Positions 33,748 through 42,830 of a stretch of 64,000 bases of DNA are shown in pieces; the first letter of the stretch is position 1, and each line of letters opens with the position of its first letter. The notes beneath the pieces were generated by a model. That model saw nothing but the letters and a program-made list of their open reading frames with translations. It was not told where the DNA came from and searched no databases. The DNA comes from Bradyrhizobium diazoefficiens (lineage in GTDB: Bacteria; Pseudomonadota; Alphaproteobacteria; Rhizobiales; Xanthobacteraceae), in contig NZ_CP067102.1 in the NCBI RefSeq assembly GCF_016616885.1, forward strand, positions 3,686,501 through 3,750,500, read 5' to 3'. A program made the position numbers and the translations under genes.

Positions 33748-35129
33748 GCCGCGTGCTCCAGCGCTTGCGGATTGGCGGCTGCAAGCGGAATGACGACGCG
33801 CAGCGCGGAGCCGCCGTTCGGGCCGGCCTCAAAGCTCAAACGGCCGCGCAAGGCCGCGACGCGCTCACGCATGCCGAGCAGGCCCATGCCGGATTTCGCC
33901 GCGGGATCGGTCGAGCGTCCGTCATCGTCGATGGCGAGCGTGATCTCGTCGGCATGCATGGTCAGCTCGAGGTTTACCTTCGTGGCGTCGGCATGCTTGG
34001 CAGCGTTGGTGAGCGCTTCCTGCACGATGCGGTAGAGGTTGGCGCTGATCGTGGCCGGCAGGGTCTCGAACGTGCCGTCGAAACGGATCGAAAAACGGGT
34101 CTCGCCGTGGCTGCGTCCGTTCCAGCCGGCAACGAGGCCTTCGAGGCTGGCGACGAGACCGAGCTCCTCGACGTCAGGCGGACGCAGCCGGAACAGCGCG
34201 CCGCGCAGCGTCTCCATCATGCCGGTTGCGGTCCGTGCGATGCCGTCGCACTCGCCAAGCAAGGAGGGGCAGTCCTGCGCGGCAGTCTGGCGGGCGGAGG
34301 AGGCGAGCGCGCGGATGGCGGCGAGCGACTGGCCGAACTCGTCGTGCAGCTCGCGGGCGAGGTGGCGGCGCTCTTCATCCTGGAGCGCGATCAGTTTTCG
34401 CGTCAGCTCGGCGCGCTCGGCCAGCGCGGTGTCGAGGCTCTCGGCGAGATGGTTGAAGACGTCGCGCAAGGCGGAGAGCTCGGCGAGATCGAACGGCGGC
34501 AGCCGCGCGGTGAGGTCGTTCGCAGCGATCCGCTCGAGGCCGGCGCGGATCATGCGCGTCGGGCGCAGTGCGCGGGCCAGTGCGGCATAGACCAGGACGC
34601 ACAACAGCGGCAGTGCGATCGCGAGTGCGAGCATCAGGCGGCCGGCCTCGTGCCAGGCCTCCGCCGTCTGTACGGCCGGATCGACCGAGACCACGGCCTC
34701 GCCGAGCTTGGTTCCGCGCAGGATCACGGGCCGCGCGGCCTCGCGGCCGGGATCGAACAGGCTGTGGTAGAACGCCGTGAAGATCTGCGGCGGCGGGTCC
34801 TCCGGGATCGGCGCGCCGCTACAGAAGCGCTGCAGCATCTCACCGCTGACGCCACGGAAGGCCAGGCACAGGCCGGGCGTCATCACATAGGCCGAGACGG
34901 GGTCGAGGTTGGGAAAGTCGGAGCGGGGGCTCGCCGCCCACAGGACTTTGCCCTGTTGCAGCTCCAGCGTCTTCGCCACGATGGCCGCGATCCCGTCAAT
35001 GCGGGCATGGGCCGCGCGGTCGGCCGTGATCAGGAAATAGGCGGAGATCGCGGCGAAACAGGCGGCCGATATCGCGGCCACGCGCAACGTCAGACGGACC
35101 TTGAGATCGAATCTCGGGCGGTTCCACAT
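33744..35129 (-). CDS. NarX/UhpB-type sensor histidine kinase
   Basis: A 461-residue membrane kinase. The first helix (VAAISAACFAAISAYFLITA) and a second at about 165-190 (LMLALAIALPLLCVLVYAAL) bracket a periplasmic sensor of about 120 residues with two Cys. A HAMP linker (RALRPTRMIRAGLERIAAND) leads to the HisKA-3 dimer domain with the phospho-His in RHLARELHDEFGQSLAAI and a HATPase (GMGLLGMRERVAALRGRL). It phosphorylates the response regulator encoded downstream. The signal is unknown. Confidence 0.93.
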   Translation of the reverse strand: MWNRPRFDLKVRLTLRVAAISAACFAAISAYFLITADRAAHARIDGIAAIVAKTLELQQGKVLWAASPRSDFPNLDPVSAYVMTPGLCLAFRGVSGEMLQRFCSGAPIPEDPPPQIFTAFYHSLFDPGREAARPVILRGTKLGEAVVSVDPAVQTAEAWHEAGRLMLALAIALPLLCVLVYAALARALRPTRMIRAGLERIAANDLTARLPPFDLAELSALRDVFNHLAESLDTALAERAELTRKLIALQDEERRHLARELHDEFGQSLAAIRALASSARQTAAQDCPSLLGECDGIARTATGMMETLRGALFRLRPPDVEELGLVASLEGLVAGWNGRSHGETRFSIRFDGTFETLPATISANLYRIVQEALTNAAKHADATKVNLELTMHADEITLAIDDDGRSTDPAAKSGMGLLGMRERVAALRGRLSFEAGPNGGSALRVVIPLAAANPQALEHAA

Positions 35130-35316
35130 CGGCGGGCACCTGGCGCGAACGGAATTGTCGGCGCCGCATTAAACGGCAGAACGCAGGCGGCGGAAAGCGG
35201 CACCCTTACTGCGGTGCAACGTCGTGAAATTTTCCCGGCGCCGGTCGGGATAGCCACGGCGGCGGCGTAGCAAACGTCCGCCTAGCTTGCGGCCTTTCCA
35301 TCATACGAGGTTCGCG

Positions 35317-36180
35317 ATGCGCCGTACCCTGTCGTTGCTGTCTTTCCTCGTTCTTCTTGCGGCCGGGCTGGATGGCCGGGCCATGGCCGCTGAGACCACA
35401 GCCATTGCGCTCGACGATTTCAGCTATACCGATACCTCGGCCGAGCCGACCGACCAGAGCGCCGCCCACGAGCGGCGGCTGCAGGCGTTCATGGCTGCGC
35501 TCAGGCGGGACATCGGCGCGGACCGGCGCTACCGGCTGGTGCCGTCCGCCCAGGACGGCGCGGCATTCAAGGTCATCGGCGGCATCCAGAAGACGAGCAC
35601 GCTGGTGCAATGGGCCAAGGTCGCCGTCATCGACGTCGGCGCCAAAAAGCTCGTGATGGACAAGCTCTACACCTTCCGCGGCGACAATGATGAATCATGG
35701 CAGCGCGCCGAGATCTTCGTGTCCCGCGAGATCATGGCCGTGCTCGGCGTACCGGCGCCGGTCACGCTGGCCGTGTTCGACTTCGAACTCGAGGACACGA
35801 CCGCCGCCTCGACAGGTGCTTCAGCCACTTCGGATGCGTCATATCTCGCCGAGGTCACAGCCAGCGTGCGCGAATCGCTCGGTCAATCCGGCCGCTACCG
35901 CATCGTCGATGTCGGCGGCGAGGCAGCGAAGGCGCATGCATTGCGGGACTGCGGCGGTTGCGAGGCGGCGATCGCGCAAAGTCTCGGCGCGGACCAGTCG
36001 CTGATCGGCGTGGTGCGGCGGGTCAGCCGTACCGAATACACGCTCGGCTTTCAGGTGCGCGATACCAGGACCGGCGCGGTGCTGGCGCGCGCCGACAGCG
36101 GCCTGCGCCTGGGCGCCGACTATTCCTGGAAGCGCGGGGCGGTGCGGCTTGTCAGCGACCGGCTGATCGAGAGCCGCTAG
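35317..36180 (+). CDS. Exported DUF2380/DUF3280-like protein, two domains
   Basis: A 287-residue exported protein: signal peptide SLLSFLVLLAAGLDGRAMAA. Two similar halves follow, each starting with a beta-strand like AIALDDFSYTDT (residues about 30-40) and LAVFDFELEDT (about 150-160), then a helix with a Gly-rich loop, then R-Y-R-L/I-V. This is the pattern of DUF2380-type domains, and here it is duplicated. The second half has a CGGCEAAIAQSLG motif, a C-x-x-C that could bind metal or form a disulfide. It is divergent from the two-component genes, with which this family often travels. Function unknown. Confidence 0.75.
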   Translation: MRRTLSLLSFLVLLAAGLDGRAMAAETTAIALDDFSYTDTSAEPTDQSAAHERRLQAFMAALRRDIGADRRYRLVPSAQDGAAFKVIGGIQKTSTLVQWAKVAVIDVGAKKLVMDKLYTFRGDNDESWQRAEIFVSREIMAVLGVPAPVTLAVFDFELEDTTAASTGASATSDASYLAEVTASVRESLGQSGRYRIVDVGGEAAKAHALRDCGGCEAAIAQSLGADQSLIGVVRRVSRTEYTLGFQVRDTRTGAVLARADSGLRLGADYSWKRGAVRLVSDRLIESR

Positions 36181-37211
36181 GCGAACGTCAGCTGCACCTT
36201 CATCGATTGCGCGCGGTCGCTGGCAAGCTCGAACGCTGCGACCGCGTTCTCGAACGGCATGGTCGCCGTGATCAGCGGCTTCACGTCGATCAGGCCTTCG
36301 CCCATCAGCCGCACCGCGAGCTCGAACTCGGGATCGAAGCGGAAGGTGCCGCGGAGCTGCAATTCCTTGGCGACGATGGAATTGATCGGCAGCGTCATCT
36401 CGCCGCCGAGGCCGAGCTGCACCAGCGTCGCGCCGGGACGGAGCACGTCGAGTGCGGTGCGCAGCGCAGCCTGATTGCCCGAGGCTTCGAACAGCGTGTC
36501 GAACACGCCCTTGCCGGCGCGCCAGGGATCGAGCGCGGTGGCATTGGTCGCAACGTTGATCGCATGCGTGGCGCCGAGCGTTTTGGCGACCGCGAGCGGT
36601 GCGTCGACAACATCGGTCACGACGATCTCGGATGCGCCGCCGAAGCGGGACACCAGAATCATCAGCGCGCCGATCGGGCCGCAGCCGGTGATCAGCACGC
36701 GCTTGCCGAGGAGGGGACCGGCCTGCTTGCCGGCATGCAGGCACACCGCGAGCGGCTCGGCGACCGCGGCTTCGGCGAGCGACAGCTTGTCCGAGATCGG
36801 CACTGCCTGCGTCGCATCGACCGTGATGAACTCGCGAAAGCCGCCTTGAACATGGGGAAAGCGCATCGCGCTGCCGAGGAAGCGCATGTCGAGGCACTGG
36901 TTGCGGAGGCCTTCCTGGCAATGCAGGCACTGGCCGCACGGTTGGCTCGGATTGACCGCAACGCGGGTGCCCGGCTTGACGCCGGTGATGCCGTCACCGA
37001 CGGCCGCAACCACGCCGGCGATCTCATGCCCCAGCGCCATCGGCTGCTGGATGCGAATGACGCCGAAGCCGCCATGATGGTAGTAATGCAGGTCGGAACC
37101 GCAGATGCCGCCATTGGCGATCTTGACGCGAACCTCTCCCGGGCCGGGCTCAGTATCCGGATAGTTGTCGATCCGCAGGTCCTTCGGGGCGTGAATGACG
37201 ACGGCGCGCAT
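36177..37211 (-). CDS. idnD: L-idonate 5-dehydrogenase-like zinc alcohol dehydrogenase
   Basis: A 344-residue medium-chain dehydrogenase. The catalytic zinc site shows NGGICGSDLHYYHHGGFG and LGHEIAG; the structural zinc site is the four-cysteine loop CGQCLHCQEGLRNQC. The nucleotide-binding VLITGCGPIGALMILVSRFG follows. The sequence style fits the idonate/polyol (sorbitol) dehydrogenase group, oxidising a sugar acid or polyol at C5 or C2 with NAD(P). It is the last gene of a leftward three-gene set with an SDR and an enolase-superfamily dehydratase, which supports a sugar-acid role. The exact substrate is uncertain. Its 3' end overlaps the convergent DUF2380 gene by four bases. Confidence 0.82.
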   Translation of the reverse strand: MRAVVIHAPKDLRIDNYPDTEPGPGEVRVKIANGGICGSDLHYYHHGGFGVIRIQQPMALGHEIAGVVAAVGDGITGVKPGTRVAVNPSQPCGQCLHCQEGLRNQCLDMRFLGSAMRFPHVQGGFREFITVDATQAVPISDKLSLAEAAVAEPLAVCLHAGKQAGPLLGKRVLITGCGPIGALMILVSRFGGASEIVVTDVVDAPLAVAKTLGATHAINVATNATALDPWRAGKGVFDTLFEASGNQAALRTALDVLRPGATLVQLGLGGEMTLPINSIVAKELQLRGTFRFDPEFELAVRLMGEGLIDVKPLITATMPFENAVAAFELASDRAQSMKVQLTFA

Positions 37212-37233
37212 GGTCTCGTTCCCTGTTTCGCGA

Positions 37234-38001
37234 TTACATCGCGGCGATCATGCCGCCATCGACATAGATGATCTGGCCGTTGACGTAGGTGGAGGCATCC
37301 GAGGCGAGGAAGATCGCCGCGCCGACCAGCTCGTCCGGCTTGCCCCAGCGCTTTGAGGGAATGCGGCCCATCAGCCAGTTGTTGAAATCGGTGTTGTTGA
37401 CCAGCGCCTCGTTCATGTCGGTGAGCATGTAGCCGGGGCCGATCGCATTGGCCTGGATGCCGTGCTGGGCCCATTCCACCGCCATCGAGCGGGTCAGGTT
37501 TTTGATGCCGCCCTTGGCCGCGGTATAGGGCGCAATCGTCGGGCGCGCGAGCTCGCTGCCGAGCGAGCCGATATTGATGATCTTGCCGTGCTTGCGCGGG
37601 ATCATGCGCTTGGCCGCTTCGCGGCCGATCACGAAGGCGCTGGTGAGGTTGGTCTCGATCACCTTGCGCCACTCGTCGGTGGTGAACTCCACCAGCGGCT
37701 TGCGGTGCTGGATGCCGGCATTGTTGACGACGATGTCGACCGCAATGCCCTTTTTGTCGAAATCGTTGAACGCCGCGACGATCGCGGGCTCATCGGTGAC
37801 GTTGAAGGCGGCGCCTTCGGCCTGATGCCCAGCGGCGCGAAACTCGGCGACAGCCTGCTCGACTCGCTCAGGATCCACGCCGTTGATGATGATCCTGGCG
37901 CCGGCCTTGGCCATGCCCTCGGCAATGGCGCGGCCGAGACCACGGGAGGAGCCGGTCACGAGCGCGGTGCGGCCGGAAAGGTCGAAGAGGGCGGTGCTCA
38001 T
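37234..38001 (-). CDS. SDR oxidoreductase, gluconate 5-dehydrogenase-like
   Basis: A 255-residue short-chain dehydrogenase. Cofactor loop TGSSRGLGRAIAEG, NNAG (IVVNNAGIQHRKPL), catalytic Ser (IINIGSLGSELAR) and Y-x-x-x-K (APYTAAKGGIKNL) are all present. The pattern IQHRKPLVEF with a following NLTSAFVIGREA is close to gluconate/ketogluconate reductases (IdnO). It reversibly oxidises the C5 of a gluconate-type acid. It is between the dehydratase and the idonate-type dehydrogenase with short gaps (12 and 22 bases), so all three are one operon. Confidence 0.88.
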   Translation of the reverse strand: MSTALFDLSGRTALVTGSSRGLGRAIAEGMAKAGARIIINGVDPERVEQAVAEFRAAGHQAEGAAFNVTDEPAIVAAFNDFDKKGIAVDIVVNNAGIQHRKPLVEFTTDEWRKVIETNLTSAFVIGREAAKRMIPRKHGKIINIGSLGSELARPTIAPYTAAKGGIKNLTRSMAVEWAQHGIQANAIGPGYMLTDMNEALVNNTDFNNWLMGRIPSKRWGKPDELVGAAIFLASDASTYVNGQIIYVDGGMIAAM

Positions 38002-38013
38002 CTCAAAAAATCC

Positions 38014-39213
38014 TCAGACGTTGGAGCGACGCACGGTCAGATCGGAGCGATCGAAGACGGCAGGCAGAAGGTCGACGCCGAGGCCGGGGCCTTCCATCGG
38101 ATAGACATAGCCGTCCTTGATCGTTGGCATCGTCGTAACGAGCTCATTGTACCAGCCCTTGTAGAAGGCGCGCACCGATTCCTGGATCAGCGTGTTGGGC
38201 TGGCTGAACGACATGTGGATGGCGGCGATGAAGCCGATCGGGCCGATGCAGTCATGCGGCGCGAAGGGCCGGTGATAGGTCTCGGCCATCGCCGCGATCT
38301 TGCGGCCCTCGGTGAGGCCGCCGGTCCAGCACAGATCTGCCATCACCACATGCATGGCGTCGCGGTCGAGCATGTCCTTGTAGGGGAAGCGCGAGCCCAG
38401 CGTTTCGCTGGCGCAGACCCAGACGTCGGTCGAGCGCGCATATTCGGCGAGCGCCTGCGGCGAGTTCATGCGGATCGGGTCTTCGTACCAGGTCGGCTTG
38501 TAGGGCTCGAGCGCGCGGGCGATCTGCTTTGCGGTCGGCAAATTCCACAGCGAATGAAGCTCGACCATGATCTCCATCTTGTCGCCGACGGCCTTGCGGA
38601 TTTTTTCGAACGGCTCGATCGCGTGCTTCATTTGCGCGGCGGTGATGTAGAGGCCCTTGTTCTCCTGCGCCGCAGGATCGAACGGCCAGATCTTCATCGC
38701 GGAGATGCCGTTTTCGAGCAGATTTTCGGCGAGCGCGTCGGCGTGATGCATGAAGCCGTCGAGATCCTCGTAAGGCCCCTTGGCGGCACCGAGATTCCAA
38801 TTGGCGACCGGGCTGATATTGGTCGAGCGGACATATTGCGTGCCGGCGCAGGTGTTGTAGATGCGCTGCTTGTCGCGGCAGAGGCCGCCGAGCATCTGGT
38901 GCACCGGCTGATTGCAGACCTTGCCGAACAGGTCCCAAAGCGCGATGTCGATCGCCGACGCTGCGCGATATTCCACGCCGGTCGAGGACTGCGCCATCGG
39001 CAGGTTCAGCATGTCGCGATGGATCGCCTCGATGTGCAGGGGATTACGGCCGAGCAGGCGGCCGGCAAAGGTGTCGTGGATCTGCGCTTCGACTGCGCCA
39101 GCACCATAGAAGGTTTCGCCGAGACCGATCATGCCCGTGTCGGTGTGAACGCGCACCCAGATGACGTTGGAGAATTCCTCGGTGCGCAACGTCTCGATCG
39201 ACGTGATCTTCAC
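38014..39213 (-). CDS. Enolase-superfamily sugar-acid dehydratase
   Basis: A 399-residue enzyme of the mandelate racemase/muconate lactonising group. I take the GTG at 39213 as start because GGGAGGAC lies just upstream and the residues after it (KITSIETLRTEEFSNVIWVR) are the usual family beginning. Metal ligands are visible in EIMVELHSLWNL, TWYEDPIRMN and CASETLGSRFPY, and a late catalytic His in FAPHDCIGPIGF. This matches acid-sugar dehydratases (gluconate, galactonate or mannonate type), which remove water from an aldonic acid to give a 2-keto-3-deoxy acid. It is first in the leftward operon. Confidence 0.88.
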   Translation of the reverse strand: MKITSIETLRTEEFSNVIWVRVHTDTGMIGLGETFYGAGAVEAQIHDTFAGRLLGRNPLHIEAIHRDMLNLPMAQSSTGVEYRAASAIDIALWDLFGKVCNQPVHQMLGGLCRDKQRIYNTCAGTQYVRSTNISPVANWNLGAAKGPYEDLDGFMHHADALAENLLENGISAMKIWPFDPAAQENKGLYITAAQMKHAIEPFEKIRKAVGDKMEIMVELHSLWNLPTAKQIARALEPYKPTWYEDPIRMNSPQALAEYARSTDVWVCASETLGSRFPYKDMLDRDAMHVVMADLCWTGGLTEGRKIAAMAETYHRPFAPHDCIGPIGFIAAIHMSFSQPNTLIQESVRAFYKGWYNELVTTMPTIKDGYVYPMEGPGLGVDLLPAVFDRSDLTVRRSNV

Positions 39214-39306
39214 GGCGATTGTCCTCCCATCACAGGCGCATCGCGCCGGTCGTGTTTTCATTTTGCGCTGCAGCATGCGGCGCGTCTGCGAAAGTCTTAC
39301 GCTTGC

Positions 39307-39322
39307 TTGTAATATATCACAA
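39307..39322. promoter_or_regulatory. Candidate GntR operator
   Basis: TTGT-AATATATC-ACAA is an inverted repeat in an AT-rich patch between the divergent dehydratase operon and the GntR gene. GntR/FadR proteins bind short palindromes of this kind. Confidence 0.5.
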
Positions 39323-39391
39323 CATGTTTTAAGGGTGCCACAAATGAGGCGTCGCCCTGCAGCGAGTGCGCGGGCGGACGGGAGGGCAGAG

Positions 39392-40159
39392 ATGGCACGG
39401 CGCAAGCGCGCGCTCGCGGTGGTGAGAAACGAGGACGACGGCGAAGGCAAGCCCTCGCGGCGCAACCGTCTCAATTTCTTCGAGCTGGCCTACCAGAAGA
39501 TCGAGGAGCTGCTCGTTCATTGCGAGCTCAAGCCCGGTCAGTTCATGACCATGCTGGAATTGCAGCAGATCACCGGCTTCGGGCGCACGCCGGTGCACCA
39601 CGCGGTCAATCGTCTCTCCGCCGATACGCTCATCATCATCCGCCCGCGCCACGGCCTGCACATCGCGCCGATCGATCTCGCGCGCGAGCGCATGCTGCTC
39701 GCCTTGCGCCGTGATATGGAGCGCTTCGTCGTTCGTCTTGCGGCCGATCGTGCCAGTCTCTCGCACCGCAATCAGGCGCTGCACATCGAGCGTTTGCTGC
39801 GCGAGCGCCGCGCCACCCTGACCCTCGACGAGTTCAACAGCATCGACCGTCGCATCGATGCGCTGGTGCTGGAAGCCGCAGGCGAGCCGTTCCTGGTGCA
39901 TACGCTGCGGCCGCTGCACACGCTGTATCGCCGCATCGGCTACATCCATCACCGTTTCATGCCGGGACAGACCGATCTGTCCGGCACGATCGATCGTCAT
40001 CTCGCCATTCTCGCGGCCGTCGCAGGCCGTCGCGTCGAGGATGCGGTGAAGGCGAGCGATGCGCTGATCGACTACATGGACGAGATGTTCACGGGCATGG
40101 AGGCGGGGATCGATCCGCGCCTGCTCGACTGCAGCATCGAGCCCTTACTCGGCGCGTAA
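39392..40159 (+). CDS. GntR-family transcriptional regulator (FadR/FCD type)
   Basis: A 255-residue regulator with an N-terminal winged helix (ELAYQKIEELLVHCELKPGQ, then TGFGRTPVHHAVNRL) and a helical FCD effector domain (FNSIDRRIDALVLEAAGEPF; HRFMPGQTDLSGTIDRHLAI). I chose the ATG at 39392 since GGAGGG precedes it by six bases; one at 39344 is also in frame. The FCD type usually responds to organic or sugar acids. It is divergent from the dehydratase-SDR-dehydrogenase operon and followed by an MFS transporter 24 bases on, so it probably controls both. Confidence 0.9.
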   Translation: MARRKRALAVVRNEDDGEGKPSRRNRLNFFELAYQKIEELLVHCELKPGQFMTMLELQQITGFGRTPVHHAVNRLSADTLIIIRPRHGLHIAPIDLARERMLLALRRDMERFVVRLAADRASLSHRNQALHIERLLRERRATLTLDEFNSIDRRIDALVLEAAGEPFLVHTLRPLHTLYRRIGYIHHRFMPGQTDLSGTIDRHLAILAAVAGRRVEDAVKASDALIDYMDEMFTGMEAGIDPRLLDCSIEPLLGA

Positions 40160-40183
40160 AGAGTTTTGAAGAGAGGACCAGAG

Positions 40184-41548
40184 ATGTCAACGATGGCTGT
40201 GCCACAACCGACCGCAAGCGAAGCCGCGGTCCGCTACCTCATTACCAATTACAGTCCCAAGGGCAACAAGGTCGGCTGGCTGATGATGGCCTCGATCCTG
40301 GTCGAGGCCTGGGATCTCTATTCGATCGCCTTCGTGCTGATCTTCATCAAGGAGCAGTACAATCCCGATCCGTTGATGCTCGGCCTTGCCGCGGCCGGCA
40401 CGCAGGGCGGCGCGCTGATTGGTGCGTTGCTCGGCGGCTGGCTGTCCGACAAGATTGGACGCCGCGTGATGTTCCTGGTGACGATGGTGATGTTCATCGT
40501 GCTGGCGCTGGCGCAGGCTTTCGTGCCTAACGTCACCTGGCTCGTCGTGATCCGCTTCCTGCTCGGCATCCCGCTCGGTTCAGATATCTCGACCGGCTAC
40601 ACCTACATCATGGAATCCATGGCCAAGGGTGAGCGCGAGGTCATGGGCAACCGCTGGCAGTTCATGTTCGCGGTCGGTGAAGTCCTGACCATCGGCGTCA
40701 TCGTCATCTTCCTGCTGCTCGACATCCAGCATGAGATGCTTTGGCGCGTGACGCTCGGCCTCGGCGCGGTGCCGGCACTGATCATCCTGATCATGCGCCA
40801 CGACGTGCCGGAGACCGCAGTCTGGCTGGTGCAGAAGGGACGCTACCGCGAGGCCAAGCAGGTCGCGCGCGAGATGTTCAACGACGATCTCGCCATGCTG
40901 CCGGACCGGGACGTGGTGGTGCCGAAGGTCTCGACCCGCGCCTTCCTGGCCGATCTGAAGAAGGATCCGATCCGCTGGCGCGCCACGATCTACGGCTGGA
41001 TCGCCTGCTTTGCGCAAGGCAGCGAGTTCTCGACCTTCGCGTTCTATCTGCCGGTGCTGTTCGTGATGGTCGGCGTGTCGAGCGTGCTCGGCAACAATCT
41101 GGTGACGATGGCGCTGTTCTGCTTCGCCGCCTTGTCGGGCTGGGTCGGGCCGCTGCTGACGCCGAAGATCGGCCATCGCGGCATCGCCATTGCCGGTTTC
41201 GGCATCGTGCTGGCTTCGCTGCTGGTCGCGGCCTTCGCGCTCTACACCGACAACAAGATGCTGCTGCCGTTCGCGGCCGCCGCTATGCTGTGGGGCCATT
41301 ACTGGGACGCCTCGAACTGCATGACCATCCCGACCATGGTCGCCAAGCCGAAGTACCGCGGCACGGCGAGCGGTTTTGCCTACATGTTCGTGAAGCTGCC
41401 GTCGTTCCTGGCGATCTTCCTGTTCCCGTCACTGTTCGCCGCGATCGGCCAGGCCGGCGCCACGCTGTTCGTCGCGATCTTCCCGCTGATCGGATTGCTC
41501 GCCGCAATCTTCATCCTGCCAGAAGTCTACGGCTACGAGAACGACTGA
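40184..41548 (+). CDS. MFS transporter, sugar-acid/metabolite:H+ symporter type
   Basis: A 454-residue major-facilitator protein with twelve helices. The conserved loop 2-3 motif reads GGWLSDKIGRRVMF, and the loop 4-5 stretch is IRFLLGIPLGSDISTGYTYI. The central loop is long (REMFNDDLAMLPDRDVVVPK). This is the metabolite:H+ symporter layout that includes carboxylate and sugar-acid carriers. The ATG at 40184 follows GAGAGGA. It shares a transcript with the GntR regulator and sits beside the dehydratase operon, so it likely imports the sugar acid they degrade. Substrate is inferred from context only. Confidence 0.9.
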   Translation: MSTMAVPQPTASEAAVRYLITNYSPKGNKVGWLMMASILVEAWDLYSIAFVLIFIKEQYNPDPLMLGLAAAGTQGGALIGALLGGWLSDKIGRRVMFLVTMVMFIVLALAQAFVPNVTWLVVIRFLLGIPLGSDISTGYTYIMESMAKGEREVMGNRWQFMFAVGEVLTIGVIVIFLLLDIQHEMLWRVTLGLGAVPALIILIMRHDVPETAVWLVQKGRYREAKQVAREMFNDDLAMLPDRDVVVPKVSTRAFLADLKKDPIRWRATIYGWIACFAQGSEFSTFAFYLPVLFVMVGVSSVLGNNLVTMALFCFAALSGWVGPLLTPKIGHRGIAIAGFGIVLASLLVAAFALYTDNKMLLPFAAAAMLWGHYWDASNCMTIPTMVAKPKYRGTASGFAYMFVKLPSFLAIFLFPSLFAAIGQAGATLFVAIFPLIGLLAAIFILPEVYGYEND

Positions 41549-41557
41549 TCTTGCTCC

Positions 41558-42808
41558 TCACTTGATCGCGGCAGCCAATGCCGCGATCAGGGCGGGCGGC
41601 GTCACCAACACGCCGAGCTTGAGGAACGGCCACGCGCCGACCTCGATCTTCTCCCGCCGCAACGCGACCAGCCAGAGGATGGTCGCAAGCGATCCGGTCA
41701 CCGACAGATTGGGCCCGAGATCGACGCCGATCAGGATGGCGCTGACGACCGTTGCCGGCAGGTGATCACTGGCGGCGACGGAGCCTGCAACAAGACCGAC
41801 CGGCAGATTGTTGGCGATGTTGGTCGCGGCTCCAGTCGCGATGCCGACGCTCCAGGCGGCTTGCGGAACGGATTGCGCGACCGCTTCATGCAAGAGTGCG
41901 CTGAGCTGCCCGATCACACCGGTCTTCACCAGCGCTTCCACCATCACGAACAACCCGCCGACCAGCGGCAGCACGCTCCAGGACACGCCGTGCAGCACGG
42001 GCAGCGGCGATTGGCGGTTGATCAGCAGCACGATGGCGGCCGTCACCCCGCCGCAGATGAAGGTCGGCAGGCCCAGCTGCTTGTCGAGCGCCGATGCCGT
42101 GACCAGCACGACGCCAATGGCGATGATGCCCACAGCCGTGAGCTTGCCGCCGCGGCCGAGCTTTGGATGCGGCACGCGGCGCGCGATGGTCTCTTCGTTG
42201 AGCGCGCGGTGCTGGGTCAGGCGCAGCACGATGTAGGTCAGCAGGATCGAGGCTGCCGAGGGCAGGGCGAACAGGCGCAGCCATTCGGTGAGCTGCGGCA
42301 TGCGCGCGCCGAACACGACGAGATTGGCGGGGTTTGAGATCGGCAGCACGAAGCTCGCGGCGTTCGCGATGAAGGTGCAGACGAACAGATAAGGCAGCGG
42401 TTTTGCGCCGGCCGCGCGCGTCGCGGCGCAAACGGCCGGTGTCAGCACGATCGCGGTGGCATCGTTCGACAGCAAGACGGTGACGACCGTGCCGACGAGG
42501 TAGATCAGCAGGAACAGCCGCTGCGGCGAGCCGGCGGCATATTCCACCGCAAGGGCTGCGAGATAGTCGAACAGGCCTTCCAGCCGCGCCAGCTCGGCGA
42601 TCAGCATCATGCCGATCAGGAAGAGGTAGACGTCGATGCCCTTCTCGATGCCGGTGAGTGCATCCTGCCACGGCAGGAAACCGAGCAGCACCAGCGCCGT
42701 GGCGCAGAGCACGGCCCAGATTGCCTCGGGCAGGCGAAAAGGGCGGATGATGACGCCTGCGGTCGCGGCGACGATGATGCTCCAGGCCCAGATGTTGTGA
42801 GACGGCAC
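41558..42808 (-). CDS. ArsB/NhaD-superfamily ion transporter
   Basis: A 416-residue membrane protein with about eleven helices, of the ArsB/SLC13 (IT) superfamily. Family motifs include YLVGTVVTVLLSNDATAIVL and the second-half NIANNLPVGLVAGS, the Asn-Pro and Asn-Asn-Leu-Pro hairpins of the transporter core. The GTG at 42808 starts the normal first helix (PSHNIWAWSIIVAATAGVII) and has AAGGG upstream. Homologues are annotated as arsenite or sodium exporters; no arsC or arsR is next to it, so arsenic resistance is not proven. It follows an MFS gene on the same strand by 22 bases. Confidence 0.85.
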   Translation of the reverse strand: MPSHNIWAWSIIVAATAGVIIRPFRLPEAIWAVLCATALVLLGFLPWQDALTGIEKGIDVYLFLIGMMLIAELARLEGLFDYLAALAVEYAAGSPQRLFLLIYLVGTVVTVLLSNDATAIVLTPAVCAATRAAGAKPLPYLFVCTFIANAASFVLPISNPANLVVFGARMPQLTEWLRLFALPSAASILLTYIVLRLTQHRALNEETIARRVPHPKLGRGGKLTAVGIIAIGVVLVTASALDKQLGLPTFICGGVTAAIVLLINRQSPLPVLHGVSWSVLPLVGGLFVMVEALVKTGVIGQLSALLHEAVAQSVPQAAWSVGIATGAATNIANNLPVGLVAGSVAASDHLPATVVSAILIGVDLGPNLSVTGSLATILWLVALRREKIEVGAWPFLKLGVLVTPPALIAALAAAIK

Positions 42809-42830
42809 GTTCAACCCTTTTGCAGTGGAT

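Noticed and set aside
37462-39312. A 616-residue plus-strand frame across the sugar-acid operon
   Set aside because: Antisense to the SDR and dehydratase genes, both of which show full family motifs.
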